From Brevundimonas diminuta (GTDB lineage: Bacteria > Pseudomonadota > Alphaproteobacteria > Caulobacterales > Caulobacteraceae), in assembly GCF_022654015.1 (NCBI RefSeq), contig NZ_CP073063.1:2232001-2296000 (forward strand): a stretch of DNA of 64,000 bases, written 5' to 3'. Below, in pieces: positions 36,672 through 45,961 of this stretch. The notes under the pieces were generated by a model. It was not told the DNA's origin, did no database searches, and saw nothing but the letters and a program-made list of their open reading frames with translations. Position 1 is the first letter of the stretch. Every line of letters starts with the position of its first letter. Made by a program: the position numbers and the translations under genes.

Positions 36672-38150
36672 TCACCACCACTTGCCCGGCTTGGCCGTGA
36701 AGCCCGCCGCCCGTTCCAACGCGGCGCCGACCTGGAAGACCGTCGCCTCGTCCAGCGCCTTGCCGATGACCTGCAGCCCCAGCGGCAGGCCGCCGGCGTC
36801 CACGCCCGCCGGGACCGAAATGCCCGGCAGGCCGGCCAGATTGGTCGTCACCGTGAAGACGTCGTTCAGATACATGGTCAGCGGGTCGATCTGCTTGTCG
36901 CCCAGCGCGAACGCAGCCGACGGCGTCGACGGCGTCAGGATGGCGTCCACCTGGCCCCAGACGTTGTCGAAGTCCTCGGCGATGCGGCGACGCACCTTCA
37001 GCGCCTTGACGTAGTAGGCGTCGTAGAAGCCGGCCGACAGCACATAGGCGCCGATGGTCAGGCGACGTTGGACCTCCTTGCCGAAGCCCTCGGCGCGCGA
37101 GGTCGCATACAGGTCGTCCAGCGACTTGAAGTCCTCCGCCCGATGCCCGAACCGCATCCCGTCGTAGCGGGCCAGGTTCGACGAGGCCTCGGCCGGCGCC
37201 ACGATATAGTAGGTCGGCAGGGCGTAGTTGGTGTGCGGCAGGCTGATCTCGACGATCTCGCAGCCGGCGTCCTTCAGCCAGGCCACGCCCTGATCCCACA
37301 GGGCCTGAATCTCGGCCGGCATCCCGTCCACGACATATTCGCGCGGCACGCCGATGCGCAGACCCTTGACCGATTGGCCGACCGATTGGGTCCAGTCGGG
37401 CGTCGGGATGTCCAGGCTGGTCGAATCCTTGGCGTCGAACGAGCACATGGATTGCAGCAGCAAGGCCGCGTCCTCGACCGTCTTGGTGATCGGCCCGGCC
37501 TGGTCCAGCGATGAGGCGAAGGCCACCATGCCGAAGCGGCTGGCGCGGCCATAGGTGGGCTTGATCCCGACCGTGCCGGTGAAGGCGGCGGGCTGGCGGA
37601 TCGAACCGCCGGTGTCCGATGCGGTGGCGGCCAGGCACAGGTCGGCCGCCACGGCCGAGGCCGAACCGCCCGACGAACCGCCCGGCGTCAGCTCGGCGTT
37701 CGAGCCGGTTGATTTCCACGGGTTCTTCACCGGACCAAAGGCCGAGGTCTCGTTGGACGAGCCCATGGCGAACTCGTCCATGTTCAGCTTGCCCAGCATG
37801 ACTGCCCCGTCGCGCCACAGGTTGGCGGTGACGGTCGATTCATAGGGGGGCGTGAAGCCGCGCAGCATGTTGGACCCGGCCGTCGTCTGCACGCCCTCGG
37901 TGCAGAACAGGTCCTTGATCCCCAACGGCGCGCCTTCCAGCGCCCCGGCCTGGCCGGAGGCGATACGGGCGTCCGACGCGCGCGCCATGTCCATGGCCTT
38001 GTCCGCCGTCACCTCGACATAGGCGTTCAGGGTCGGATTGGCGGCCTCGATCGTGGTCAGAAAGGCCTGGGTGATTTCGGCCGAGGTGAAGTCCTTGGCC
38101 TTTAGTCCGTCGACGGCGCCCTTCAGGGTCAGTTTGGTCAGGTCGCTCAT
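36672..38150 (-). CDS. gatA: Asp-tRNA(Asn)/Glu-tRNA(Gln) amidotransferase subunit A
   Basis: This 492-residue catalytic subunit of GatCAB hydrolyses glutamine and channels ammonia to GatB. It carries the amidase-signature triad: Lys in PLGIKDLFC, the cis-Ser in [11 protein letters not shown] and the nucleophile Ser in [17 protein letters not shown] 38150 follows the gatC stop by two bases and matches the family N-terminus ([17 protein letters not shown]). The presence of gatCAB implies that the organism makes Gln-tRNA or Asn-tRNA, or both, by the indirect route. Confidence 0.95.
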   Translation of the reverse strand: MSDLTKLTLKGAVDGLKAKDFTSAEITQAFLTTIEAANPTLNAYVEVTADKAMDMARASDARIASGQAGALEGAPLGIKDLFCTEGVQTTAGSNMLRGFTPPYESTVTANLWRDGAVMLGKLNMDEFAMGSSNETSAFGPVKNPWKSTGSNAELTPGGSSGGSASAVAADLCLAATASDTGGSIRQPAAFTGTVGIKPTYGRASRFGMVAFASSLDQAGPITKTVEDAALLLQSMCSFDAKDSTSLDIPTPDWTQSVGQSVKGLRIGVPREYVVDGMPAEIQALWDQGVAWLKDAGCEIVEISLPHTNYALPTYYIVAPAEASSNLARYDGMRFGHRAEDFKSLDDLYATSRAEGFGKEVQRRLTIGAYVLSAGFYDAYYVKALKVRRRIAEDFDNVWGQVDAILTPSTPSAAFALGDKQIDPLTMYLNDVFTVTTNLAGLPGISVPAGVDAGGLPLGLQVIGKALDEATVFQVGAALERAAGFTAKPGKWW

Positions 38151-38152
38151 GA

Positions 38153-38440
38153 CTATTCGACCACCTTGGGCACGACGAAGAAGCCGTCCGCCGACTTGGG
38201 CGCATTCGACAGGACCGCATCGACCTTCGCGCCATCGGTGACGACGTCGTCGCGCAGGCGTAGCGGCTGGGCGACGTTCGAGGTCATCGGCTCCACGCCT
38301 TCGACATCCACCTGATCCAACTGCTCGATCCAGGCCAGGATGCCGTTCAGCTCCTGCGCCAGCGGCTCCAGCCGGTCCTCGGGGGTCTTGATGCGGGCGA
38401 GATGCGCAACCTTGCGCACCGTCGCAGCGTCGATGGCCAT
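38153..38440 (-). CDS. gatC: Asp-tRNA(Asn)/Glu-tRNA(Gln) amidotransferase subunit C
   Basis: This 95-residue subunit wraps around and stabilises Gat[29 protein letters not shown] is the typical N-terminal helix pair and VEPMTSNV the linker. GGAGG six bases before ATG 38440 fixes the start and removes five extra codons. First gene of the gatCAB operon. Confidence 0.93.
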   Translation of the reverse strand: MAIDAATVRKVAHLARIKTPEDRLEPLAQELNGILAWIEQLDQVDVEGVEPMTSNVAQPLRLRDDVVTDGAKVDAVLSNAPKSADGFFVVPKVVE

Positions 38441-38535
38441 GCGGCCCTCCAACACACAAAATGAAAACGAAGCGGTCGGATTAGCCGCACGCTTTGGGAT
38501 TCACAAGGATCAGCCACCCGTCGTCAGGCGTGATC

Positions 38536-39081
38536 TCACTGCGACGTGCTGACGGACACCGCGTCGGGCGGGGTCTCGCCGCTCGGGGGGAAGTCGATCT
38601 GAACCGTCCGCTCCACCTTCAGGATGTCGCCGTTCGGCCCCGCCGTGTCCTGACGCACCGACAGGACCACGCGACCGGCCCTTGCCTCAACGACCTTCCA
38701 TTCGGCGTAGTCGCCTAAAGGATAGGCGCGCCAGCCCTCTGCCGGGCCGCCAAACAGGGCGAAATAGGTCACCAGGCCATTCACCGCCGGATCGCCGCCC
38801 GACAGGCTGAAGACCTTGGCGCTCTGGTCCGGCAGAGCCAGCAACTGCGACACGTCGGCCGCCGTGCCGATCTCTTCGCGTGCAGCAGCCGCGCGCCGTT
38901 CGGCAGGCCCGACCGGCTTGGTGGTCGGGGGCGTGACCGCGCGTGTGATGGCGGCCGGCGTCGGCGCGGCTGCCGCAGTCTGGGTATCCTGTGCGGTCGG
39001 GGTCCTGGCCGGCGTATCGGACTGTCCGCAACCACTCAGCACAAGCCCGAAAGCCGTCATCGCTGCTGTCGCTATGCGCAT
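38536..39081 (-). CDS. Hypothetical lipoprotein
   Basis: This 181-residue protein has a lipoprotein signal (TAFGLVLSGCG; Cys near residue 18). An Ala/Pro/Thr-rich low-complexity linker (residues 22-60) precedes a globular domain of about 115 residues with WKVVEARAGRVVLSVRQD and VERTVQIDFPP, predicted as beta-rich. I do not recognise the family. It has its own start at ATG 39081 with GGAAGG nearby, lies 95 bases upstream of gatC on the same strand, and diverges from ruvX. Confidence 0.6.
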   Translation of the reverse strand: MRIATAAMTAFGLVLSGCGQSDTPARTPTAQDTQTAAAAPTPAAITRAVTPPTTKPVGPAERRAAAAREEIGTAADVSQLLALPDQSAKVFSLSGGDPAVNGLVTYFALFGGPAEGWRAYPLGDYAEWKVVEARAGRVVLSVRQDTAGPNGDILKVERTVQIDFPPSGETPPDAVSVSTSQ

Positions 39082-39154
39082 ATCATCGTCCTTCCTGTCC
39101 ATCATCGTCACCATCGCCTTTGACTTCGGCCCGCGCCAGTCCTAACCGCAGGCC

Positions 39155-39634
39155 GTGCCCGTCCTCGACCTCCTCGACCTGCCCGCCGCCTGCCCGCCCG
39201 ACACGCCGTGGATGGGGCTGGATTTGGGCGAAAAAACTATCGGCGTCGCCGTGTCGGATTCCACCCGCCTGATCGCCTCGCCCCTGGAGCTGGTCCGCAA
39301 GTCAAAGTTCACGCTTGAAGCCGAACACCTGTTCAAACTGATGGCGCATCGCAAGGTTTCGGCCCTGGTCATCGGCCTGCCCGCCAACATGGACGGCACG
39401 GAAGGCCCGCGCGCCCAGTCGTGCCGCGCCTTCGCCCGCAATCTGGAGCGGCTGCGGCCCGTCAACATCGCCTTCTGGGACGAGCGGCTGTCCACCAGCG
39501 CCGTCGAGCGTTTCCTGATCGAGGATCTGGACCTGAACCGCAAACGCCGCGCCCAGGTCGTGGACCGCACCGCCGCCGCCTGGATTCTGCAAGGGGCGCT
39601 TGATCGGGTTCGGGATCAGGCGACCTGGGTTTGA
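39155..39634 (+). CDS. ruvX: YqgF/RuvX family nuclease (pre-16S rRNA processing / Holliday-junction resolvase-like)
   Basis: This 159-residue RNase H-fold protein starts with WMGLDLGEKTIGVAVSD (first catalytic Asp) and has ALVIGLPANMDGTEG, the catalytic ERLST-type segment FWDERLSTSAV and a final acidic RAQVVDRTAAAWILQ. YqgF is proposed to process 16S rRNA 5' ends; a resolvase role was suggested earlier. The start is GTG 39155 after GCAGG. The stop overlaps the next gene's TTG start. Confidence 0.88.
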   Translation: MPVLDLLDLPAACPPDTPWMGLDLGEKTIGVAVSDSTRLIASPLELVRKSKFTLEAEHLFKLMAHRKVSALVIGLPANMDGTEGPRAQSCRAFARNLERLRPVNIAFWDERLSTSAVERFLIEDLDLNRKRRAQVVDRTAAAWILQGALDRVRDQATWV

Positions 39635-40554
39635 CGGCCCTGATCGCCGGCGTCCTGCCGGTCTTTCTGATGATCGCCCTGGGCTACGGCTTGCGAAAGT
39701 CCGGCTTCCTGCCCGACGAGGCGTGGCGGCCGATCGAGAAGCTGTCGATCAACATCTTCTACCCCAGCTTCCTGATCCCCGCGATCTGGCACGCCGACCT
39801 CGCCGGCGGCGGCGCGACCGTGGCGGGCGCGGCGGCGGTCGGGGCGACCCTGATCGTGGCGGCGGCGACCCTGGCGGCCAAGCCCCTGATCACACTGGAC
39901 GGCCCGGCCTACACCAGCGTCTTTCAGGGCGTGATCCGCTGGAACAGCTTCGTCTTCGTGCCGGTGATCCAGTCGGTCTATGGCTCGGAAGGCACGGCGC
40001 TGGCCGCGGTCGCCATCGCCTTCATCATTCCCGTCACCAACATCGCCTGCGTCGCCGTGCTGGCGAAATGGGGTTCGCTGCGCCGCGAGCCGTCGGTGGT
40101 CGGGCTGATCAAGTCGATGCTGGCCAATCCGATTCTGCTGGCCTGCCTGATCGGCCTGGCGCTGAACCTGTTGCGCGTCCCGCTGATCCCGGGCCTGTCG
40201 GATGCGATGGACCTGCTGGGCGCCGCCGCCCTGCCGCTGGGCCTGATCGTCGCCGGGGCGGGTCTGTCCTTCGCCGAGGTCAAACGCCGCCGCACCACCA
40301 TCGCCGCTGTCAGCCTGGTCAAGCTGGGCGTCATGCCGCCGCTGATGTGGTTCATCGCCTGGGCCCTGGGCGGCGACAGTCTGGCGCAGGGCATCGCCCT
40401 GATCTGCGGCGCGGCTCCCGGATCGGCCGCCTCCTACATCCTGGCGCGTCAGATGGGCGGCGACGCCCCCCTGATCGCCGGCGTCATCGCCCTGACCACC
40501 GTGGGCAGCGCCGTGGTCATTCCCATTCTGCTGGCCCTGTTCCACTTCACCTGA
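39631..40554 (+). CDS. AEC (auxin efflux carrier) family transporter
   Basis: This 307-residue membrane protein has ten hydrophobic segments arranged as two repeats. IALGYGLRKSGFLPDEAWRPIEKLSINIFYPS is the typical N-terminal region, and the CGAAPGSAASYILARQMGGD near the end is the conserved AEC crossover with its proline/serine residues. Bacterial members carry malonate, malate or related anions; the substrate here is unknown. The TTG start at 39631 overlaps the ruvX stop, indicating coupling, although a functional link is not obvious. Confidence 0.8.
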   Translation: MTALIAGVLPVFLMIALGYGLRKSGFLPDEAWRPIEKLSINIFYPSFLIPAIWHADLAGGGATVAGAAAVGATLIVAAATLAAKPLITLDGPAYTSVFQGVIRWNSFVFVPVIQSVYGSEGTALAAVAIAFIIPVTNIACVAVLAKWGSLRREPSVVGLIKSMLANPILLACLIGLALNLLRVPLIPGLSDAMDLLGAAALPLGLIVAGAGLSFAEVKRRRTTIAAVSLVKLGVMPPLMWFIAWALGGDSLAQGIALICGAAPGSAASYILARQMGGDAPLIAGVIALTTVGSAVVIPILLALFHFT

Positions 40555-40593
40555 CTGGCGTTCAGACCGAGTCGCGCCTATAGCCGCGTCTCG

Positions 40594-41577
40594 ATGACCC
40601 AGCCCGCTCAAGTCACCGATCAGACCATCCGCGACCGGCTGGTTCCGTTCCCAAAACCGCACTTCCTGGCCGCATCGGACCTCGATCCGTATGTGACGCC
40701 GCAGTTGCTGGACCTGGGCGACGCCTTCGTCGACTTCAATCGCCAGTCGTCCAAGGCCCTGGACCTGCTGCACGGCCGCACGGTCGTGAACCTGTTCTTC
40801 GAGAACTCAACCCGCACCAGTTCCTCTTTCGAAATCGCCGCCAAGCGGTTGGGCGCCGACGTCGTGACCATGCCGGTCGCCGCCTCTTCGGTGAAGAAGG
40901 GCGAAACCCTAATCGACACGGCGGTCACCCTGAACGCCATGAAGCCCGACATCCTGGTCATCCGCCACTCGGCCTCGGGCGCGGCCGAACTGTTGAGCCA
41001 GAAGGTGGGCTGCGCCGTCGTCAACGCCGGGGACGGCCGCCACGAACACCCGACCCAAGCCCTGCTTGATTTGCTGTCCATGCGCCGCGCTTTCGGCGAT
41101 GTGACCAGCCTGACCGTCGCCATCTGCGGCGACATCACCCACAGCCGCGTGGCGCGGTCGAACGTCGCCCTGCTGCAGATGATGGGCGCGCGGGTCCGCC
41201 TGATCGGCCCGCCGACTTTGGTGCCCGGCGACGCCGATCGCTGGGGCTGCGAAGTCTTCCATGACATGCGTGAGGGTCTGAAGGGCTGCGACGTGGTCAT
41301 GATGCTGCGGCTTCAACTGGAGCGGATGGCCGGCGCCCTGGTCCCCTCGACCCGTGAATATTTCCGCTTCTGGGGCCTGGATCGCGAGAAGCTGGCCTGG
41401 GCCAATCCGGGCGCGCGGGTCATGCACCCCGGCCCGATGAACCGTGGCGTCGAAATCGATTCCGACGTGGCTGACGACCTGGATGTCTCTCTGATCCAGG
41501 ATCAGGTCGAGATGGGCGTCGCCGCCCGCATGGCCGTGCTGGCCTCCCTCTCCGCCCGTTGGGGAGACGCCCGATGA
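40594..41577 (+). CDS. pyrB: Aspartate carbamoyltransferase catalytic subunit
   Basis: This 327-residue enzyme makes carbamoyl-aspartate in pyrimidine synthesis. The carbamoyl-phosphate motif [13 protein letters not shown] is intact, with [15 protein letters not shown] and [10 protein letters not shown] supporting ATCase rather than ornithine carbamoyltransferase, and [12 protein letters not shown] the C-terminal site. No pyrI regulatory-subunit gene follows; instead a dihydroorotase homologue overlaps its stop as ATGA. This matches class A ATCases that assemble with a non-catalytic PyrC'. Confidence 0.95.
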   Translation: MTQPAQVTDQTIRDRLVPFPKPHFLAASDLDPYVTPQLLDLGDAFVDFNRQSSKALDLLHGRTVVNLFFENSTRTSSSFEIAAKRLGADVVTMPVAASSVKKGETLIDTAVTLNAMKPDILVIRHSASGAAELLSQKVGCAVVNAGDGRHEHPTQALLDLLSMRRAFGDVTSLTVAICGDITHSRVARSNVALLQMMGARVRLIGPPTLVPGDADRWGCEVFHDMREGLKGCDVVMMLRLQLERMAGALVPSTREYFRFWGLDREKLAWANPGARVMHPGPMNRGVEIDSDVADDLDVSLIQDQVEMGVAARMAVLASLSARWGDAR

Positions 41578-42848
41578 CCACCGTCGCCATCATCAACGCC
41601 CGTTTGCTGGACCCCGCGTCCGACTATGACGGCCCAGGCGGCCTGTTGATCCAGGACGGCCGCATCAGCCGCGTCATCCATGGCCCGACGCCGGACCTGG
41701 CGGCGGATCAGATCATCGACGCCGACGGCTTCTGCCTCGCGCCCGGCCTGATCGACATCCGGGTCAAGACCGGCGAACCCGGCGCCGAGCCGAAGGAGAC
41801 GCTGAAGTCCGCCAGCCTGGCCGCCGCCGCCGGGGGCGTGACGACCATCGTCGTCCAGCCCGACACCGACCCCGCCGTCGACGACCCCGCCATGATCGAT
41901 TTCATCCAGCGGCGCGGCGCGGCGCTGAACCTCGTCAACGTCCGCGCCGCCGGCGCCGCGACCAAGGCTCTGGACGGTCAGCGCATGGCCGAGATCGGCC
42001 TGATGGACGAGGCCGGCGCCCTGTATTTCACCGACGGCGACAAAGTCATCGTCAACAGCCGCACCTTGCAACGGGTGATGAGCTACGCCGCCGCCTTTAA
42101 CGCCCTGATCGCCTGCCGCCCGGCCGATCCCTGGCTGACGGAAGGCGCGGTCGCCGCCTCCGGCGAACTGGCCACGCGCCTGGGCCTTTCCGGCAGCCCC
42201 GCCATCGCCGAGCGGATCGGGCTGGAGCGCGATCTGGCCCTGGTCGAACAGACCGGCGCGCGGTTCCTGGTGGATCAGATTTCGACCGAGGGCGCGCTGG
42301 ACACCCTGGCCCGCGCCCGCGCGAAGGGGCTGGAGGTCGCCGTCAGCGTCTCGATCAACCACCTGTGCTTCAACGAGGTGGACATCGGCGATTATCGCAC
42401 CTTCTACCGGCTGGACCCGCCGCTGCGCTCCGAAGCCGACCGCCAGGCCCTGATCGAGGCCGTGCGGGAGGGCCTGATCGACGTCATCACCTCCGCCCAC
42501 GCTCCCGCCCCGGCCGAGGACAAGCGCCGCCCGTTCGCCGAGGCCGCGCCCGGCGCGATCGGCCTGGAGACCCTGCTGCCCGCCGCCCTGACCCTGCATC
42601 ACGAAGATGGTCTGGACCTGCTCGACGTGTTGCGTCCGCTGACCCAGGGCCCCGCCGCCCTGCTCGGCCTCGACGCCGGCGTCCTGGCCGAGGGCGCCCC
42701 TGCTGACATCATCCTGTTCGACGCCGGCGCCCCCGTCATCATCGACGCGGACGCCCTTCACTCCAAGTCCAAGAACTCGCCCTTCGACGGCCGCCGGCTT
42801 CAGGGCAAGCTGATCGGAACCTGGGTGAACGGTCGCAAGGTCTTCTGA
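41574..42848 (+). CDS. pyrC': Non-catalytic dihydroorotase homologue (PyrC'), likely structural partner of PyrB
   Basis: This 424-residue protein has the dihydroorotase amidohydrolase fold ([52 protein letters not shown]). The zinc ligands are gone. The normal HxH is R63-V-K65, the normal TDHAP is SAHAP (A308), and the histidines expected in the ICAH and CHVST blocks are IACR and VDQIST. It therefore cannot be an active metal-dependent dihydroorotase. In Pseudomonas such a PyrC' holds PyrB together in the active dodecamer. The coupled start on pyrB supports that here. A working pyrC must be elsewhere in the genome. Confidence 0.85.
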   Translation: MTTVAIINARLLDPASDYDGPGGLLIQDGRISRVIHGPTPDLAADQIIDADGFCLAPGLIDIRVKTGEPGAEPKETLKSASLAAAAGGVTTIVVQPDTDPAVDDPAMIDFIQRRGAALNLVNVRAAGAATKALDGQRMAEIGLMDEAGALYFTDGDKVIVNSRTLQRVMSYAAAFNALIACRPADPWLTEGAVAASGELATRLGLSGSPAIAERIGLERDLALVEQTGARFLVDQISTEGALDTLARARAKGLEVAVSVSINHLCFNEVDIGDYRTFYRLDPPLRSEADRQALIEAVREGLIDVITSAHAPAPAEDKRRPFAEAAPGAIGLETLLPAALTLHHEDGLDLLDVLRPLTQGPAALLGLDAGVLAEGAPADIILFDAGAPVIIDADALHSKSKNSPFDGRRLQGKLIGTWVNGRKVF

Positions 42849-42856
42849 AGATCAGC

Positions 42857-43789
42857 TCAGCGCGGCCGCGCGCACGTCGCGGCCTTGGCCACCTCGGCGC
42901 CCAGCACCGACTTGACGGCCAGCGGCGTGTCGGTGGCGATGACGGTCACGCCCTGGCGCACCAGATCGCGGTATTCCGAAACGTCGCCATCGGCGGCGTA
43001 GCGGTCGTCGCGGCGCATGCCCTCGGCGCCCAATGTGCCGAACTGAACCTCGACCCCGGCCTCACGCAGGGCGCGCCACAGCGCCGGACGCTCCTCGCGC
43101 GTGCCGGTCCAGGCCAGGATCTGCGCCGGGTTCAGCCCGCTCAGGTTATCCACGCCGCTTAACCCGGCCGAGATCATCATCTCCGGCGCCATAGCCGCCA
43201 CCGCCCGCGCATCGGCGTCATTATAGGTGATCAGGATCACCCGGTTTCCGGCCCGCGACTGGCGCACCTGATCGATCACGGCTCGCGCCAGATCGACCGT
43301 GGTTTCGCCGTCGGCAGGCTTCAGGTCGATGCTGGCGATGGCGCCCACGCGTCCGGCGGCGTCCAGCGCCTCGCCCAGCGTCGGCGGCGCGGCGCGCGTC
43401 AAGGCGCCGTTCGACGCCTTCAGCCGCGCCTGTTTCACCTGGGCCAGCGTCAGGTCCGCGACCCGCCCGCGCCCCGTGGTCGTCCGGTCCATGGTGTCGT
43501 CATGCATCAGAACCAGCTGACGGTCCTTGGTCAGGACCGCGTCCAGCTCCAGGATCGCATTGGGGATCGCCCGGCCTGTCGCCTCGATGGCGGCGATGGA
43601 GTTCTCTGGCTGGTCCAGCGCCGAAACCGCCCGGTGCGCCGAAATCGCCACGCCGCCGTCCCGCACGCAGTCGAAATAGGCCGCCATCGCCGGACCCGAG
43701 GGCGGCGCAGACGCCACCGGCGGAGCGCCCACGCAACCTGTCGTCGAAAGCAGCAGCAGGGTCGCGGCGGCGGCGGAAATACGGGTCAT
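42857..43789 (-). CDS. Glycerophosphodiester phosphodiesterase family lipoprotein
   Basis: This 310-residue envelope protein has a lipobox (STTGCVG) after a short signal. The GDPD motifs follow: [20 protein letters not shown] (catalytic His and Glu), [26 protein letters not shown] (metal-binding Glu/Asp and second His) and SIDLKPA. It probably hydrolyses glycerophosphodiesters from phospholipids outside the cytoplasm. ATG 43789, after GGAG, replaces a longer frame to 43819. It converges with pyrC' (eight bases apart) and diverges from plsY, another phospholipid gene. Confidence 0.8.
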   Translation of the reverse strand: MTRISAAAATLLLLSTTGCVGAPPVASAPPSGPAMAAYFDCVRDGGVAISAHRAVSALDQPENSIAAIEATGRAIPNAILELDAVLTKDRQLVLMHDDTMDRTTTGRGRVADLTLAQVKQARLKASNGALTRAAPPTLGEALDAAGRVGAIASIDLKPADGETTVDLARAVIDQVRQSRAGNRVILITYNDADARAVAAMAPEMMISAGLSGVDNLSGLNPAQILAWTGTREERPALWRALREAGVEVQFGTLGAEGMRRDDRYAADGDVSEYRDLVRQGVTVIATDTPLAVKSVLGAEVAKAATCARPR

Positions 43790-43917
43790 GGATCGGCTCC
43801 GGAAAGACGCGCGGACCAAACGCTGCGCCGATCATCGGGTCAAGAGGTCGGATCGCCCTTGCTCCCGACCGCCCCGCGACGCATTTTGCCGCAACGACAC
43901 GCGGGGAGCGAATCAAC

Positions 43918-44556
43918 GTGCAGGATCTAGTGGCCCCAGCTTTCGGGACCTTGGCGCTGGTGGCGCTGGGCGGCTATCTGCTCGGCTCGGTTCCGTTCGG
44001 CGTGGTGATCACGCGTGCAGCCGGCGCCGGCGACGTGCGCAATATCGGCTCGGGCAATATCGGCGCGACCAATGTCCTTCGCACCGGCCGCAAGGATCTT
44101 GCCCTGGCCACCCTGCTTCTGGACGCCGGCAAGGGCGCGGTCGCCCTGCTGATCGCCCGTCATCTATTCGGCAGCGAACTGGCCGGCGCCATCGCCGGCG
44201 GCGCGGCCTTCCTGGGCCACCTCTTTCCCGTCTGGCTGGGCTTCAAGGGCGGCAAGGGCGTCGCCACCTTCTATGGCCTGCTGCTGGCCGCCGCCTGGCC
44301 GCTGGGCCTGATGGCGGGGGCGGTCTGGCTGCTCTGCGCCTTCCTGTTCCGCTATTCGTCGCTGGCGGCGCTCATTTCATCGGCGACCGCGCCGCTGCTG
44401 GCCCTTCTGCCGCTCGCTGTCGTCGGCCTGCCGGTCAGCCTGCCCATCCTCACCCTGACCGTCTTCGCCGCTATCCTGATCTGGGTTCGACATCACCAGA
44501 ACATCGCCCGGCTGCTTAAGGGCGAGGAACCGCGCATCGGGGCCAAGAAGGCGTGA
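43918..44556 (+). CDS. plsY: Glycerol-3-phosphate acyltransferase PlsY
   Basis: This 212-residue inner-membrane enzyme transfers the acyl group from acyl-phosphate to glycerol-3-phosphate, starting phospholipid synthesis. Its three conserved cytosolic motifs are present: [12 protein letters not shown] with [23 protein letters not shown], and the terminal [16 protein letters not shown] 43918 is the start, with GGGGAG a few bases upstream. Its stop overlaps the GTG of dprA. Confidence 0.93.
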   Translation: MQDLVAPAFGTLALVALGGYLLGSVPFGVVITRAAGAGDVRNIGSGNIGATNVLRTGRKDLALATLLLDAGKGAVALLIARHLFGSELAGAIAGGAAFLGHLFPVWLGFKGGKGVATFYGLLLAAAWPLGLMAGAVWLLCAFLFRYSSLAALISSATAPLLALLPLAVVGLPVSLPILTLTVFAAILIWVRHHQNIARLLKGEEPRIGAKKA

Positions 44557-45626
44557 GCCTGGACCCGGCCGAACGCCTCGCCCGGCTGCGGCTCGCCCGC
44601 ACCGACCGCATCGGCCCCGTCGCCTTCACCCAACTGATCGGCCGCTACGGCTCGGCCCTCAGTGCGCTGGACACCCTGCCCGATCTGGTGCGCAAGTTCG
44701 GCGCCGCCTCCGTTCCGCCGCCCGTCGAGACGGTCGAACGCGAAATCGCCGCCGGCGACGCCATCGGAGCCCGCCTGCTGGTGCTGGGCGATCCCGAATA
44801 TCCCGAGATGCTCGCCGCGCTCGATCCGCCGCCGCCGATTTTGTGGACGCGCGGTCGCGTCGATCTGCTGAACCAGCCCAGCGTCGCCATCGTCGGCGCC
44901 CGCATCGCCTCGGCGGGCGGCCAGCGGATCGCACGCGGTCTGGCGCAGCAACTCGGTCAGGCCGGCCATATCGTCGTCTCGGGCATGGCGCGCGGCATCG
45001 ACGCCGCCGCCCACGAAGGCGCCCTGGCGACCGGGACCGTCGCGGTCCTGGGGGGCGGGGTGAACGACATCTATCCGTCCGAACACGCCGACCTCTACGC
45101 CCGCCTGACGGAACAAGGCTGCGTCGTCTCCGAAAGCCCGGTCGGCGCTCGCGCCCAGGCGCGCGATTTCCCGCGCCGCAACCGCATCATCTCGGGCCTG
45201 TCGCGCGGGGTTGTGGTCGTTGAAGCCGAGGTCCGGTCCGGTTCCCTGATCACCGCTCGTCTCGCCGCCGAACAGGGCCGCGATGTCTTCGCCGTGCCCG
45301 GATCGCCGCTGGATCCCCGCGCGCGCGGTCCGAACGAACTGCTGCGTCAGGGCGCCATCCTGTGCGAGGGGATCGAGGACATCGACCGCGCCTTCAACAC
45401 CCTGCGCACCCTTCGCGAGCCGCCTGCCGATCCGTTGCGATTCGACGGCGACCTCGACGACGCCTTACTCGACCGCGTCGCCGCCCTGCTGTCGCCAACC
45501 CCGACGCCGCGCGACGAGATCGCCCGCGCCCTGAACGCCCCGGTGTCCCAGGTCGCCGCCGCCCTGCTGGAGCTCAGCCTGACCGGCCGCGCCGACCTGC
45601 TGGCCGGAGGTCTCGCTTCGCTCTAG
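44553..45626 (+). CDS. dprA: DNA-processing protein DprA
   Basis: This 357-residue cytoplasmic protein loads RecA on incoming single-stranded DNA during transformation. It has the Rossmann-like core [59 protein letters not shown] and [23 protein letters not shown] helical N-terminal region (SAM-like) and a C-terminal winged-helix segment ([25 protein letters not shown]) complete the long form. The GTG start overlaps plsY. Its TAG stop shares bases with the stop of a small convergent gene. Confidence 0.92.
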   Translation: MSLDPAERLARLRLARTDRIGPVAFTQLIGRYGSALSALDTLPDLVRKFGAASVPPPVETVEREIAAGDAIGARLLVLGDPEYPEMLAALDPPPPILWTRGRVDLLNQPSVAIVGARIASAGGQRIARGLAQQLGQAGHIVVSGMARGIDAAAHEGALATGTVAVLGGGVNDIYPSEHADLYARLTEQGCVVSESPVGARAQARDFPRRNRIISGLSRGVVVVEAEVRSGSLITARLAAEQGRDVFAVPGSPLDPRARGPNELLRQGAILCEGIEDIDRAFNTLRTLREPPADPLRFDGDLDDALLDRVAALLSPTPTPRDEIARALNAPVSQVAAALLELSLTGRADLLAGGLASL

Positions 45627-45760
45627 GCCGGCGGATGACCCGCCACGGCCGCCGCCTGTTCCAGCAAGACGGCCAGCCGCACGTCGCCTTCTTCCCGCGC
45701 CAGCCGCGCCATTTCCAGCGCCATGGTGCCGATGTATTCCCTTACAGCAAAAAGCTTCAT
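45623..45760 (-). CDS. Small hypothetical protein (45 aa)
   Basis: MKLFAVREYIGTMALEMARLA and a following acidic helix give a predicted two-helix protein of 45 residues. GTGAGG lies before ATG 45760, and an AT-rich promoter-like stretch (45780-45880) lies upstream. Its stop overlaps the dprA stop on the other strand. I know no function; comparable short proteins near topA exist in related genomes only from vague memory. A real gene is likelier than not. Confidence 0.45.
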   Translation of the reverse strand: MKLFAVREYIGTMALEMARLAREEGDVRLAVLLEQAAAVAGHPPA

Positions 45761-45961
45761 GTCGGCCTCACCGTGAACGTCGTGGTTAGGTTGCGTCTTA
45801 CCCAATGTCGCACCTCCTCTGAGAGACGGATCAATCTCAGCGAGAAAGTAGCACAACTATTTAGCATCGAAAGCACTATCTAGAGATGTAAGACGGCAGG
45901 TGCGATTGACTCACGGCTCCGCTCCAACCACGTTCGCGCCCCTTCCCGAGACCGGACCGTT

